Positions 6,355 through 14,835 of a stretch of 55,206 nucleotides of DNA are shown piece after piece. The notes under the pieces are model-generated. The model was given only the letters and a program-made list of their open reading frames with translations, was not told where the DNA came from and ran no database searches. The translations under genes were made by a program, and so were the position numbers. This stretch comes from Noviherbaspirillum denitrificans. Its GTDB lineage: Bacteria; Pseudomonadota; Gammaproteobacteria; Burkholderiales; Burkholderiaceae_D. The DNA is taken from NCBI RefSeq assembly GCF_002211445.1, contig NZ_LSTO01000005.1, positions 1-55,206 on the forward strand, in the 5' to 3' direction. How positions within the stretch are numbered: the stretch's first letter is position 1; every line of letters starts with the position of its first letter.

Positions 6355-8643
6355 TCAGTTGACGCGCATGCCGTTCGTTTCCTGCAGCTGCGCCTGCAGC
6401 CGCAGCGTCGCCGCATTTGCTTCATAGCGGCGGAACGCATCGCTGATGTGGTCGTGCAGCACATTGCCATCGGCCGGCTTGTCGAGCACCCGGTACAGTT
6501 CGCCGCGGTTGACCGCATCGATCACGGTGGCGGCTTCCGGGTCGGCGGTGATCAGGAGCCGCACCGTGTCCGGGTACATTTCCCGCACGCGCCGCAGGAA
6601 GTCGGCGCCCGCGATGCCGGCGATGACGACACCGATATTATCCGCTGCGAGCAGTTCGAGTCCTCCGCTGCCATGCGGCGCGGTCAGCAGCTTCCATCCG
6701 GCGCGGCGCGCCACCGATTGCAACAGTTGCAGCACGGCAGGTTTGGCATCGACCACGAGCACGGTCGATGACGCCGCTTCCAGCGGGTCGGGCGATGCCC
6801 AGCGCCGCACGTCGCGCAGCAGTTGCGTGATTTCTTCCACCGGCAGCGGCCGGCTGAACAGGAAGCCCTGGATTTCCTGGCAATCGAGCTTGCGCAGGTA
6901 GCCGAGCTGGGTATCGTTTTCGACGCCTTCGGCGATCGTCCCGAGACCGAGGTTGTGCGCCATCGCCAGGATGCTGCGCACCAGCGCCGCGCTGCTGCGG
7001 TGCTCCGTCATGTCGCGCACGAAGGACTGGTCGATCTTGATGCGGTCCACCGGATAGCGGCGCAGGTAGCTGAGCGAGGAATACCCGGTGCCGAAATCAT
7101 CCAGCGACAGGCTCACGCCCAGCTTCTTTAGCTGGTGCATCGCCTGGATGGTCTGCTCCGCATTTTCGAGGATCAGGCTTTCAGTCAGTTCCAGTTCCAG
7201 GTGTTCAGCCGCCAGCCCCGCATCGTCCAGCGCCTGCTGCACACATTCGACCAGGTTGGACATGCGGAATTGCTGCGCCGAGAGGTTGACCGCAACGCGC
7301 AGCGGCGGCAAGCCTTGCCGCTGCCATTCGCTGGCTTGCAGGCAGGCGGTTCTCAGGACCCAGGTACCGACGCGCGGCATCAGTCCGCACTCTTCCAGCA
7401 GCGGGATGAATTCGCCGGGCGAGATCAGCCCGCGCTGCGGATGCCGCCAGCGCAGCAATGCCTCGACGCCCGCCAGCACGCCGGTGCGCGCATTGACCTG
7501 CGGCTGGTAGTACAGCTCGAACTCGTCGCGCTCCAGCGCCCGGTACAGTTCAGCCTCCATCTCCACATGCCGTTCGAGGTCGCGGTCCAGTTCGGGACTG
7601 TAGACGCGGAACCCGCTGTCGTCGTCGCTCAGGCGTGAGGCGGCGCGCACGCGCCGCAACAGGTAACCGATTTCTTCCTCGTGCAGGCCATGTACCACGC
7701 AGCCCATCGACACGCGCAGGAAGATTTCCTTGCCATGCACCTGCAGCGGCTGTTCGGCCGCCTGTTTCACGGCACGCGCAAAGGCATCGATATCGGCGTC
7801 GTCGCCGAGGTCCGCAGCGGCAAAGGCAAATTCTTCATGGCCGAGCTGCGCCAGCATGCCGTCCGGCGTGCGACAGTCTTCCAGCCGCAACGCGGTAATG
7901 CGCATGACTTCATCCATCCCTGCCGGTCCGAGCAGCGCGGCGATCTTGTCGAGCCGCAGCAGGCGCACGTTCAGCACGGTCAGCCGGTTGCCGTTGCGCG
8001 CGGCGCGCGCGGCCAGCTGCGGCAGGCGCTCTTCGAGCAGCGCGCGGTTGGGCATGCCGGTCTGGGCATCGTAGGACGCCATGTAGTGCAGGCGCGATTC
8101 GGCGGCCAGGCGGCGTTGTTCGTTGAGCTGGTGATCGAGGGAAAAGGAAATGTCGTCGGCCACTTCAGCCAGCAGGTCCACTACCGACTGGTCGAAGCAG
8201 CTGGCCGACGTCGCATAGACCACCAGCACCGCCACCACATGGGTGCCTTCTCGCAGCGGCAGTCCCGCTGCGGCGTGCAGGCCGCGCTGTTCCAGTACGT
8301 CGCAGCGCATCGCCGCGGGCAGGGCGGCCAGGTCTTCGTGGATGGCGAGCGTGCCGCTCGAGCGCACCGCATCCGCCAGGCCACCCGCCGCGGCCAGCTG
8401 CTCTTCCAGCGACGCAATGCCGCCAGCACTGGCCAGCGCGCGCAGCCTTCCGGTCGCAGGCTTGACCAGGCCTACCCATGCCGCGTCAAACAGGCCGCAA
8501 TGCACCGCAATGTCACAGGCCGCGCGGTACAGCTCGTCCGGCGACTCGGCACGCACGATGGTGCGGTTGATGCGGCTCAGCATCGCGAGCACGCTGTTGG
8601 TCTTTTTCAGCGTACTGCGCGGCTTACGCATGATTGCCGCCAT
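6355..8643 (-). CDS. GAF-GGDEF(degenerate)-EAL-pseudoreceiver protein, likely c-di-GMP phosphodiesterase
   Basis: Probable cytosolic enzyme degrading cyclic di-GMP. Domains of the 762-residue product: GAF sensor (about 30-175), GGDEF (185-350) whose signature is changed to GHEEF (268-272), EAL (370-612) with EAL at 394-396, NLS, ELTES, DDFGTGYSS and AEGVE all present, and a receiver-like C-terminus (627-745) in which the phosphoacceptor aspartate position reads VVIAGIAG, so it cannot be phosphorylated normally. The cyclase half is therefore probably inactive or regulatory. The reading frame overlaps the upstream receiver gene by 20 bp; an ATG at 8631 is an alternative start. Coupling suggests that the lone receiver acts on this enzyme. 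Confidence 0.9.
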   Translation of the reverse strand: MAAIMRKPRSTLKKTNSVLAMLSRINRTIVRAESPDELYRAACDIAVHCGLFDAAWVGLVKPATGRLRALASAGGIASLEEQLAAAGGLADAVRSSGTLAIHEDLAALPAAMRCDVLEQRGLHAAAGLPLREGTHVVAVLVVYATSASCFDQSVVDLLAEVADDISFSLDHQLNEQRRLAAESRLHYMASYDAQTGMPNRALLEERLPQLAARAARNGNRLTVLNVRLLRLDKIAALLGPAGMDEVMRITALRLEDCRTPDGMLAQLGHEEFAFAAADLGDDADIDAFARAVKQAAEQPLQVHGKEIFLRVSMGCVVHGLHEEEIGYLLRRVRAASRLSDDDSGFRVYSPELDRDLERHVEMEAELYRALERDEFELYYQPQVNARTGVLAGVEALLRWRHPQRGLISPGEFIPLLEECGLMPRVGTWVLRTACLQASEWQRQGLPPLRVAVNLSAQQFRMSNLVECVQQALDDAGLAAEHLELELTESLILENAEQTIQAMHQLKKLGVSLSLDDFGTGYSSLSYLRRYPVDRIKIDQSFVRDMTEHRSSAALVRSILAMAHNLGLGTIAEGVENDTQLGYLRKLDCQEIQGFLFSRPLPVEEITQLLRDVRRWASPDPLEAASSTVLVVDAKPAVLQLLQSVARRAGWKLLTAPHGSGGLELLAADNIGVVIAGIAGADFLRRVREMYPDTVRLLITADPEAATVIDAVNRGELYRVLDKPADGNVLHDHISDAFRRYEANAATLRLQAQLQETNGMRVN

Positions 8644-9055
8644 CGGGAGGGGGGCTGCCGCGATGCAGTTGGCGGTTGATGCGCAGCGCGAGTTCCCAGC
8701 GGTCTACCGGCTTGTTGATGAATTCGTCCGCGCCCGACGCCAGCAGGCGTCCATGCGCGGCGACGTCGCTGAGCGCGGAAACGATGATGAGCGGAATCGT
8801 TGCGGTGGCCGGATTTTTCTTGAGCGCCGTGGCGACCTCGAAGCCGTCCATGCCGGGCATCATGATGTCCAGCAGGATCAGGTCCGGGCTCCGGGACGCG
8901 GCCAGGTCGAGGGCTTCCTGGCCGTTGCTTGCGCAGATCGTTTGATAGCCCTCGGTCTTTACCAGGACATCAAGCAGGCGGCGGTTGCGCGCTTCATCGT
9001 CCACGATCAGGATCAGTGGAGCTGAATCAGGGGTGTGCGGCACATTGTTACTCAC
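8624..9055 (-). CDS. Single-domain response regulator (CheY-like receiver)
   Basis: A 143-residue receiver with no output domain. It shows the acidic pair in ILIVDDEARNRRLL, the phosphoacceptor aspartate in LILLDIMMPGMDG, and the conserved lysine in ADEFINKPVDRWEL. Start is a GTG at 9055; the only nearby ATG (9057) is out of frame. Its end overlaps the GAF-GGDEF-EAL gene, so the two products are probably made together and may interact. No kinase lies next to it; a receiver-kinase hybrid is encoded at 14836-15930. Confidence 0.88.
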   Translation of the reverse strand: MSNNVPHTPDSAPLILIVDDEARNRRLLDVLVKTEGYQTICASNGQEALDLAASRSPDLILLDIMMPGMDGFEVATALKKNPATATIPLIIVSALSDVAAHGRLLASGADEFINKPVDRWELALRINRQLHRGSPPPDGGNHA

Positions 9056-9208
9056 ATTGAGGGATCGACCGTAGCCTAAGCATACGTTCGCGCCCGTGGT
9101 TACCGCATCCCATATCCATGAGAACGGGAGCGTGTTTCACAAAATATTGCCCAATGGAACTATTTTAGACTTGATATTTCTCAATGCTAGTGCCGGCCTG
9201 CGAATTGT

Positions 9209-11443
9209 TCAGCCGGACGGCATGGACAATTTGTCAAGCAATTGGTCCAGCGGCGCAGGCCGGCCGAACAGGTAGCCCTGGAAGTGCGAGCAGCCGAACT
9301 GCAGCAGGTAAAGCGCCTGCCGCTCGTTCTCGACGCCTTCGGCCACCACCGGCAGCTGGCTGTGCTTGCCCAGTCCAAGGATGGTGCGCACGATGGCACC
9401 GCTCTTGGTGTCGTCCGGCAGGCCGCGGACGAACATGCGATCCATCTTGATGGATGTCACCGGCAGCGACATGATGCGCGACAGCGACGAGTAGCCGGTG
9501 CCGAAATCGTCGATGCTGATCTTGAAGCCGAGTGCGCGCAGCCGGGTCATCACCGCCTGCACCCGCTGCGGATCGGTCATCATCGAGCGTTCTGTCAGTT
9601 CCAGGCAGATGCGCTCGCAATCCACCTGATGCTCCAACGCGAGGCTGGTCAGGCGACCGGACAGGCCAGGATCGAGCAGCTCGTCGGCCGTGATATTGAT
9701 GTTGACCTGCACCGACGCCAGCGGCGTGCCCCGCAGGCTGCCGACATCGCGTATCGCATGCGCCATCACCCAGCGATCGAGCTGGGCGATCAGGCCCGAC
9801 GATTCGGCTACCGGGATGAATACATCCGGGCTCACGATCTCGCCCGACGGCCGGCGCCAGCGCACCAGCGCCTCGATCGCGGCGACGCCGTGGTCGGCGT
9901 CGAAGATCGGCTGGTATTCGAGCGTGAGCTGGTCCTGTTCGAGCGCGGCGCGCAGCCCGGTTTCGATGGCCATCTGCTCTATCAGCGGCAGTCCCGAAGG
10001 CATCGCGCCGCCGCCACCCACGCGCGCATTGGCAATCTTCAGCAATTCATCCGCGCCGAGCGCATCGCGCGGGAACTGCGCGGAGCTCACGCTGGCAGAG
10101 GTGGTCAGCACGTGGTCGCCGACATCGATCGGGCTCGACGCCAGGTCATAGATGGTGCTGGCCAGCTCCGGCAGCGGGGGCAGGGCGGCATTGGCCGGCA
10201 CCAGGACGGTGAAATCGCCGGCCAGCACGCGCCCGACCACCAGTTGGCCGGGCAGGGCCATGCGCAGGCGCTTGCCGAATTCTCCCAGCAGCCTTTCGCT
10301 CGCTTGCGGGCCGAACACTTCGCCGATCTTGCGCACCCGGTGCAGGCGTACGTACAGCAGGGACAGCTCGGAGCCGTGTGCGCGCGCCTCGCCGCAGGCA
10401 GCTTCCATCAGCTTCATGAAATGCGGGCGCCGGATCACGCCGGACAGGTCATCCACCTCCACGAATTCGCGGATCTGGCGGTTCTGCAGATGGCGGTGCG
10501 CGGATTGCGCGATGAAGGCGCCGATGGCCGCCGACAGGTGCGGCAACTGGCACTCGCGCTTGCCGGTCATGCTGCTGTAGAACTCCAGCACGCCCGGGCT
10601 GTGGCGCACGCCGTTTTCATCGACAAACGCGACCGCGAACGCGAATCCGCCATGCAAGCCGCAGGAGCGCGCCGCATGACGGCGCAGGAAGCCGGCATCA
10701 TCGGCAATATCGTCGATCCAGGCGGCGCCGCCTTGCTTCCAGGTCTTGCCGACCAGGCCTTCGCCCGGACGCATCTGCAGCTGCAGGCTGTCGCGGGAAA
10801 AGCCTTCCAGCTGCTCTGAATCCACATGCCAGTAATAGGTGCAGGACAGTGCATCGCTGCGCGAGCGGTCGCTGCCGAAGGACCAGTATGCGCCCCATTC
10901 CCAGCCCAGGTTTTCGCACACCACCCTGATCACTGAGCGCACCGCGCTTTCCAGCGAACTGAATCCGATCAGGTACTGCGTGGATTCGAACAGGATCTGT
11001 TCCCGCAGCTGGCCATGCTTGACGTCAGTGATGTCGAGCAGGGCGCCGACCAGCGTCGTGCCGGTGCTGTCCGCGCCGGACGACACCATGCGGTACCAGC
11101 GCACGCCGGCCTCGCGCGTCACCAGGCGGAAGCTGCGGTCGAGCTGCCCGCTGCGCGTCGCGTCGTGCAGCGCCGACAGCAGCTCCGGAACATCGTCCGG
11201 GACCACATGCGTGCAAAACGCATCGAGGCCAGGCCCGGCATCGTCGCCCAGCTGCATGAATTCACGCGCGACGTGGTTGAGCGCGAAGACTTGCGACCGG
11301 ATCTCGAATGACCAGCGCGCGAATGCCGCCAGCCGCGCCATCTCCGCGCTGACCAGGCAACCCGGCCCGCCGCTGAGCGCGGCACCGGGCATCTGCAAGT
11401 CGGCGCTGCTTGCGGAACGTGTTGTGATCGCACTGTCAGTCAT
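9209..11443 (-). CDS. PAS-GAF-GGDEF(degenerate)-EAL protein, likely c-di-GMP phosphodiesterase
   Basis: The 744-residue product has an N-terminal PAS-like sensor (about 35-145), a GAF domain (145-320), a GGDEF domain whose signature is reduced to LAGDFTVLV (near 408-415), and an EAL domain (495-740) with EAL at 524-526, ELTERS, DDFGTGYSSLS and VVAEGVE intact. It should hydrolyse c-di-GMP but not make it. No membrane segment is evident. Its ATG at 11443 has a strong GGGAGG ribosome site and overlaps the mini-MCP-like gene by 8 bp, suggesting that the two work as sensor and effector. Confidence 0.9.
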   Translation of the reverse strand: MTDSAITTRSASSADLQMPGAALSGGPGCLVSAEMARLAAFARWSFEIRSQVFALNHVAREFMQLGDDAGPGLDAFCTHVVPDDVPELLSALHDATRSGQLDRSFRLVTREAGVRWYRMVSSGADSTGTTLVGALLDITDVKHGQLREQILFESTQYLIGFSSLESAVRSVIRVVCENLGWEWGAYWSFGSDRSRSDALSCTYYWHVDSEQLEGFSRDSLQLQMRPGEGLVGKTWKQGGAAWIDDIADDAGFLRRHAARSCGLHGGFAFAVAFVDENGVRHSPGVLEFYSSMTGKRECQLPHLSAAIGAFIAQSAHRHLQNRQIREFVEVDDLSGVIRRPHFMKLMEAACGEARAHGSELSLLYVRLHRVRKIGEVFGPQASERLLGEFGKRLRMALPGQLVVGRVLAGDFTVLVPANAALPPLPELASTIYDLASSPIDVGDHVLTTSASVSSAQFPRDALGADELLKIANARVGGGGAMPSGLPLIEQMAIETGLRAALEQDQLTLEYQPIFDADHGVAAIEALVRWRRPSGEIVSPDVFIPVAESSGLIAQLDRWVMAHAIRDVGSLRGTPLASVQVNINITADELLDPGLSGRLTSLALEHQVDCERICLELTERSMMTDPQRVQAVMTRLRALGFKISIDDFGTGYSSLSRIMSLPVTSIKMDRMFVRGLPDDTKSGAIVRTILGLGKHSQLPVVAEGVENERQALYLLQFGCSHFQGYLFGRPAPLDQLLDKLSMPSG

Positions 11444-12122
11444 CGATACCTCCCAGTGCCTGCCTCACCAGCTCGTCGATTTCACCGGTAATGTCGGTGA
11501 GGGCGCTCGCCACCACGGAAAATTCACGACCATCCGAACCAGCGCGCACCGCGACGACCTTCGCATTGAAGGCCACCATGCGCGCCTGCTTGGCGATCGT
11601 CTCGATCCGGTGCATCACGGCTGCCCGCTTCTGCTGCGCCTGCTCCGCGTGGCGGCGCGCCAGTGCCTCATAGAGTTGGGTGACTTCGTTCAGCAGCGGC
11701 AACAGGCGTGCCGCGCTATCGATCAAATCGGTAACAAGGCCGTCGGCGGCAGGCGCGCGCCGTTCGACGGCGGCCAGTGCATCATGGCCGAGCGAAATGA
11801 ATGCGCTGATGGCGGCATCGGCCTGCAGCGGGCCGAAGTAGGCATTGTGCAGTTCGTCGCAGAAAATGCCCGGCGTATCGCGGTTGCCCTGCACCAGCGC
11901 ACGATGCGCGTCGGTCAGCAGCTTCAGCGCATCACGTGCGATGGTCATGTGGCCGGCACCCGGATTTTGTTCCGCCAGCACCGCATACAGCGCGAGCCGT
12001 TGCGATGTGAAGCGGCGGCGGCCGGACAGGTTGATCAGGTTACCGAATGCCGCTCCTGATACGTGGCGGGAAATTGCATGTGCATTCAGGGCTTTGGCGG
12101 GCACCGCATCGAAGGGGGGCAT
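11436..12122 (-). CDS. Soluble methyl-accepting-chemotaxis-like signalling protein, truncated
   Basis: A 228-residue protein without membrane segments. Residues about 25-60 (NLINLSGRRRFTSQRLALYA) resemble the sensor helix motif of PilJ/NarX-type domains. The C-terminus (IETIAKQARMVAFNAKVVAV and RAGSDGREFSVVASALTDIT) matches the MCP signalling tip, but the usual long coiled coil is missing on both sides. It may relay a signal to the overlapping GGDEF-EAL protein instead of to CheA/CheW, which is inference. ATG at 12122 has an appropriate GAGGA site. Confidence 0.75.
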   Translation of the reverse strand: MPPFDAVPAKALNAHAISRHVSGAAFGNLINLSGRRRFTSQRLALYAVLAEQNPGAGHMTIARDALKLLTDAHRALVQGNRDTPGIFCDELHNAYFGPLQADAAISAFISLGHDALAAVERRAPAADGLVTDLIDSAARLLPLLNEVTQLYEALARRHAEQAQQKRAAVMHRIETIAKQARMVAFNAKVVAVRAGSDGREFSVVASALTDITGEIDELVRQALGGIDD

Positions 12123-12356
12123 GATGTCCTCGCAAATTATTCCTTAACGGAAATGCAGGAACCGTGCCATTTCGACAGGTCGCAGGTGGTCTGCGAGAGT
12201 GCATCATTGTCGGGCGTATACGCCCGGTTACGGAATAGTAATGGTTGGTTTCAGTGCAGCGGTGCCCGATTTAATTCCATGATCAAAACAGGGGTTACAG
12301 CCCAGCGGGCGGAACGGGCAGTCAATACCGCAGCCGCCGCCCGTTCCGCAATCACA

Positions 12357-12611
12357 TCATCTGCGCCATCGCGCGCTGTTGAACAGGCGCAGGATCAGCA
12401 ACAGCACAATCGCCCCCACTGTCGCCGTGATGATCGTGCCCAGCGTCCCGCCCCCGGCACTCCACCCCATGCGGCCGAACAGCCAGCCGCCGATGTAGGA
12501 TCCGATGATCCCCACCACGATATCGCCGATCAGACCAAAAGGTCCGCCGACGATCATGCTCGCCAGCCAGCCGGCGATCAGACCTATCAGCAACAACCAC
12601 AGCAAGTCCAT
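12357..12611 (-). CDS. GlsB/YeaQ/YmgE-family stress-response membrane protein
   Basis: Small inner-membrane protein of 84 residues with three glycine-rich hydrophobic helices (LLIGLIAGWLASMIVGG, GDIVVGIIGSYIGGWLFGR and ATVGAIVLLLILRLF), the typical pattern of this family formerly called transglycosylase-associated. The start at 12611 is chosen for its ribosome site AAGGAGCTGTC. Family members are commonly stress-induced, but the biochemical role is unknown. It stands alone. Confidence 0.9.
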   Translation of the reverse strand: MDLLWLLLIGLIAGWLASMIVGGPFGLIGDIVVGIIGSYIGGWLFGRMGWSAGGGTLGTIITATVGAIVLLLILRLFNSARWRR

Positions 12612-13131
12612 GACAGCTCCTTGTCGAGTCGAACATGGCAATTCGACAATGCGACGCGGCGTTGGTTCTGGCTGCGGTGCAATATGGCTTTCCGGGTTCC
12701 GGGCTGCATTGGAGTGCCCCGTTTTTCATTAACTTAACCGTCACGGATTCCTCTCCGGATTGATTGAAGCGTGGCGGACCGCGCTCTTACACTGGGGCTC
12801 GATTTTTCCAGGCGGAGAGTTGAATGCCAACCACAATGCGGAGGAGAACGAGATGGTCAACACAGCAAGAAGTCGGTAAACGTCAGCAGCAACTACCAGT
12901 CGTCGGCAGTAACGCGCTTGCTGCCTTGCCAGCCGACAGGCAACCGGGCGATTACCTTCCCGCCCAAACTCATGGATGAACGCAGGATAAAAAGTGGAGT
13001 CTCAACAACATTCGACTTCGCATCAGTCCAAATAATGCCGCTTTCGCTTTAGCGGAAACAACTCTGCGGTAAATCAAAAAACAGGCGCTAAAGCAAGCTT
13101 ACTTTTCCTGAAGCAACGAGGAGACGATCAC
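12612..13131. other. Intergenic region without a convincing gene
   Basis: About 520 bp between the divergent GlsB-type gene and the PHB depolymerase. Short frames here have no recognisable protein features. It should contain the promoters of both neighbours; no clear consensus box was picked out. The depolymerase ribosome site GAGGAG lies at its right end. Confidence 0.5.
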
Positions 13132-14217
13132 ATGAAGAAGCTTAACTTGCGATTGGCATGGCCTGCCATATTCGTCATTGGATTTGTCGCGGCCACCGGT
13201 GCCGGTGCACAGACGACAGCGGCCGCGCCATCCGTCGAAAAACTCCAACGTTATCAGATCGACCCGGCGAAGGTCTTTGTCGCAGGTATTTCCTCCGGCG
13301 GCTTTACCGCGGTGCAGATGCACGTGGCCCATTCCGCGACCTTCAAGGGAGCCGCCATCTATGCGGGCGGCGTCTACTGGTGCGCGGGCGCTGGCGGCGC
13401 CGCGGCTGCTCTTGCCAACTGTGGCGGCCAGACCTTGCCGACCAATGAAGCGTCCTACAACAGCATGCTTGCCCAGTCGATCGCTTATCTGGACACCCAG
13501 TCTGCCTCAGGCACGATCGACACATCGGTGAACCTCAGCGGCCAGCCGGTTTATCTGTGGTCCGGCACCAAGGACGCCACCGTCAATCCACGCCAGGTGG
13601 CCGACCTCAATGCGGAGTACCTTCACTATGGAGCCAAGGTGGTGTTCGATAATGGCTTTCCAGCCGCGCACGGCTGGGAATCGCCGAATGGTGAACTTGA
13701 CTGTGGCACCGGCGGCAGTCCCTTCATGGTGAAATGCTTCCTCAATGGCGCCCCCTACGATTCCGTGCAAACCTGGCTGAAGCTCTTCCTGGGACGACTG
13801 AATCCACGCAACAATGGAAAGCTGCAAGGCACGCTGTCGACCTTCGACCAGACCGAATTCGGCGCAGCGCCCAACGTGTCGTTGAATTCCGCCGGTACTG
13901 TCTTCGTGCCGAAAGCCTGCGCGCAAGGAAAAACATGCGGCATGGTGCTCGCACTGCATGGCTGCAAGCAGTACTCGGCACTCATTGGCAATCGCTGGGT
14001 GACGCAGGCGGGCATCAATGAATGGGCCGACACCAACAACCTCGTGGTTGTCTATCCCGACACCATCGCGTCGTCCGCACCAGGACCGACCAACCCGAAT
14101 GGCTGTTATGACTGGTGGGGCTACTCAAACCAGGCCGACCCCAACTATGCGCTCAAGAGCGGCGCGCAGATGTCGGTACTCTACAGGATGGTGCAGCGCG
14201 TGACGGGACGGCAGTAG
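13132..14217 (+). CDS. Secreted short-chain PHA (PHB) depolymerase, catalytic domain type 2
   Basis: Extracellular serine esterase that hydrolyses poly(3-hydroxybutyrate) or related esters. The 361-residue product has a signal peptide (cleavage probably after GAGA, residue 26), lipase box GISSG with Ser54, catalytic Asp148 (GTKDATVN) and His180 (AAHGW), then the oxyanion-hole motif LALHGCKQ at 273-280. The oxyanion motif lying after the triad defines type 2 domains, as in Acidovorax and Penicillium enzymes. No linker or substrate-binding domain follows, unlike many secreted depolymerases, so it may act on soluble oligomers or amorphous polymer. Even-numbered cysteines suggest disulfides. ATG has a GAGGAG site. 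Confidence 0.88.
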   Translation: MKKLNLRLAWPAIFVIGFVAATGAGAQTTAAAPSVEKLQRYQIDPAKVFVAGISSGGFTAVQMHVAHSATFKGAAIYAGGVYWCAGAGGAAAALANCGGQTLPTNEASYNSMLAQSIAYLDTQSASGTIDTSVNLSGQPVYLWSGTKDATVNPRQVADLNAEYLHYGAKVVFDNGFPAAHGWESPNGELDCGTGGSPFMVKCFLNGAPYDSVQTWLKLFLGRLNPRNNGKLQGTLSTFDQTEFGAAPNVSLNSAGTVFVPKACAQGKTCGMVLALHGCKQYSALIGNRWVTQAGINEWADTNNLVVVYPDTIASSAPGPTNPNGCYDWWGYSNQADPNYALKSGAQMSVLYRMVQRVTGRQ

Positions 14218-14310
14218 CGTACGTTGGCGTAGTTACCTCACACCCCGTCGCTTATGAGTCAGTTGATTTCCTCGAAAGGGGAGATAGCCGTGTCGTTTTT
14301 CAACGATTAA

Positions 14311-14376
14311 GCGGTCACCTGCAGAGCGGACTGATTGACCGCCTGCTTCCACGCCGCAGGCGGCATCTTCCATTCT
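14311..14376. terminator. Possible terminator structure between convergent genes
   Basis: Two overlapping hairpins, GCGGTCA with TGACCGC (14311-14342) and CCGCCTGC with GCAGGCGG (14339-14363), lie between the depolymerase and the convergent DUF3297 gene; the second is followed by a pyrimidine-rich stretch ending in TTTT. Confidence 0.4.
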
Positions 14377-14402
14377 TTTATGTTGCGCAAGACATAAAGG
14401 CG

Positions 14403-14651
14403 TTATCGGTAAAAAGGCTCGACCTTGCCTTTTACCTTGATCATCATCGGGTTGCCCTTGCGGTCACGCGCCTTGCCGGCCGCAACCTTGATCCAGCCTT
14501 CGCTGATGCAATATTCCTCGACATTGGTGCGTTCCTTGTCATCGAGCTTGATGCCGACATCGTGCTCGAGGACAGCCGCATTGTAGTAAGGGCTGCGCGG
14601 ATCGACCGAGAGACGGTCAGGAAATGGGGGGAGTTGTGTCATGTCGTTCAT
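14403..14651 (-). CDS. DUF3297 family protein
   Basis: An 82-residue soluble protein with the family signature LSVDPRSPYYNAAVLEHDVG, ERTNVEEYCISEGWIKVAAG and DRKGNPMMIKVKGKVEPFYR. The family is widespread in Proteobacteria and has no known function. Its start region overlaps the leader of the divergent receiver-kinase gene. Confidence 0.9.
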   Translation of the reverse strand: MNDMTQLPPFPDRLSVDPRSPYYNAAVLEHDVGIKLDDKERTNVEEYCISEGWIKVAAGKARDRKGNPMMIKVKGKVEPFYR

Positions 14652-14835
14652 GGGAGGGAATTATCTACCATCCTCTCGCACAAAACAATTTTCCAGCACT
14701 CACTTGCTGCCTGCATTTCCATTTTCTGCCGCCACCCGACAGGGCATTTCAGCAGTTGTCGTCTCCGCCATAAGGCTTATTGCAATCTGGACATTTTCTA
14801 CTGTAGGATCAGTCGCGGCACCTAGGCCCGTTCTT

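Noticed and set aside
9242-10819. 525-codon plus-strand open frame
   Set aside because: Antisense to the PAS-GAF-GGDEF-EAL gene; Gln/His/Arg/Ala-rich composition typical of a shadow frame.
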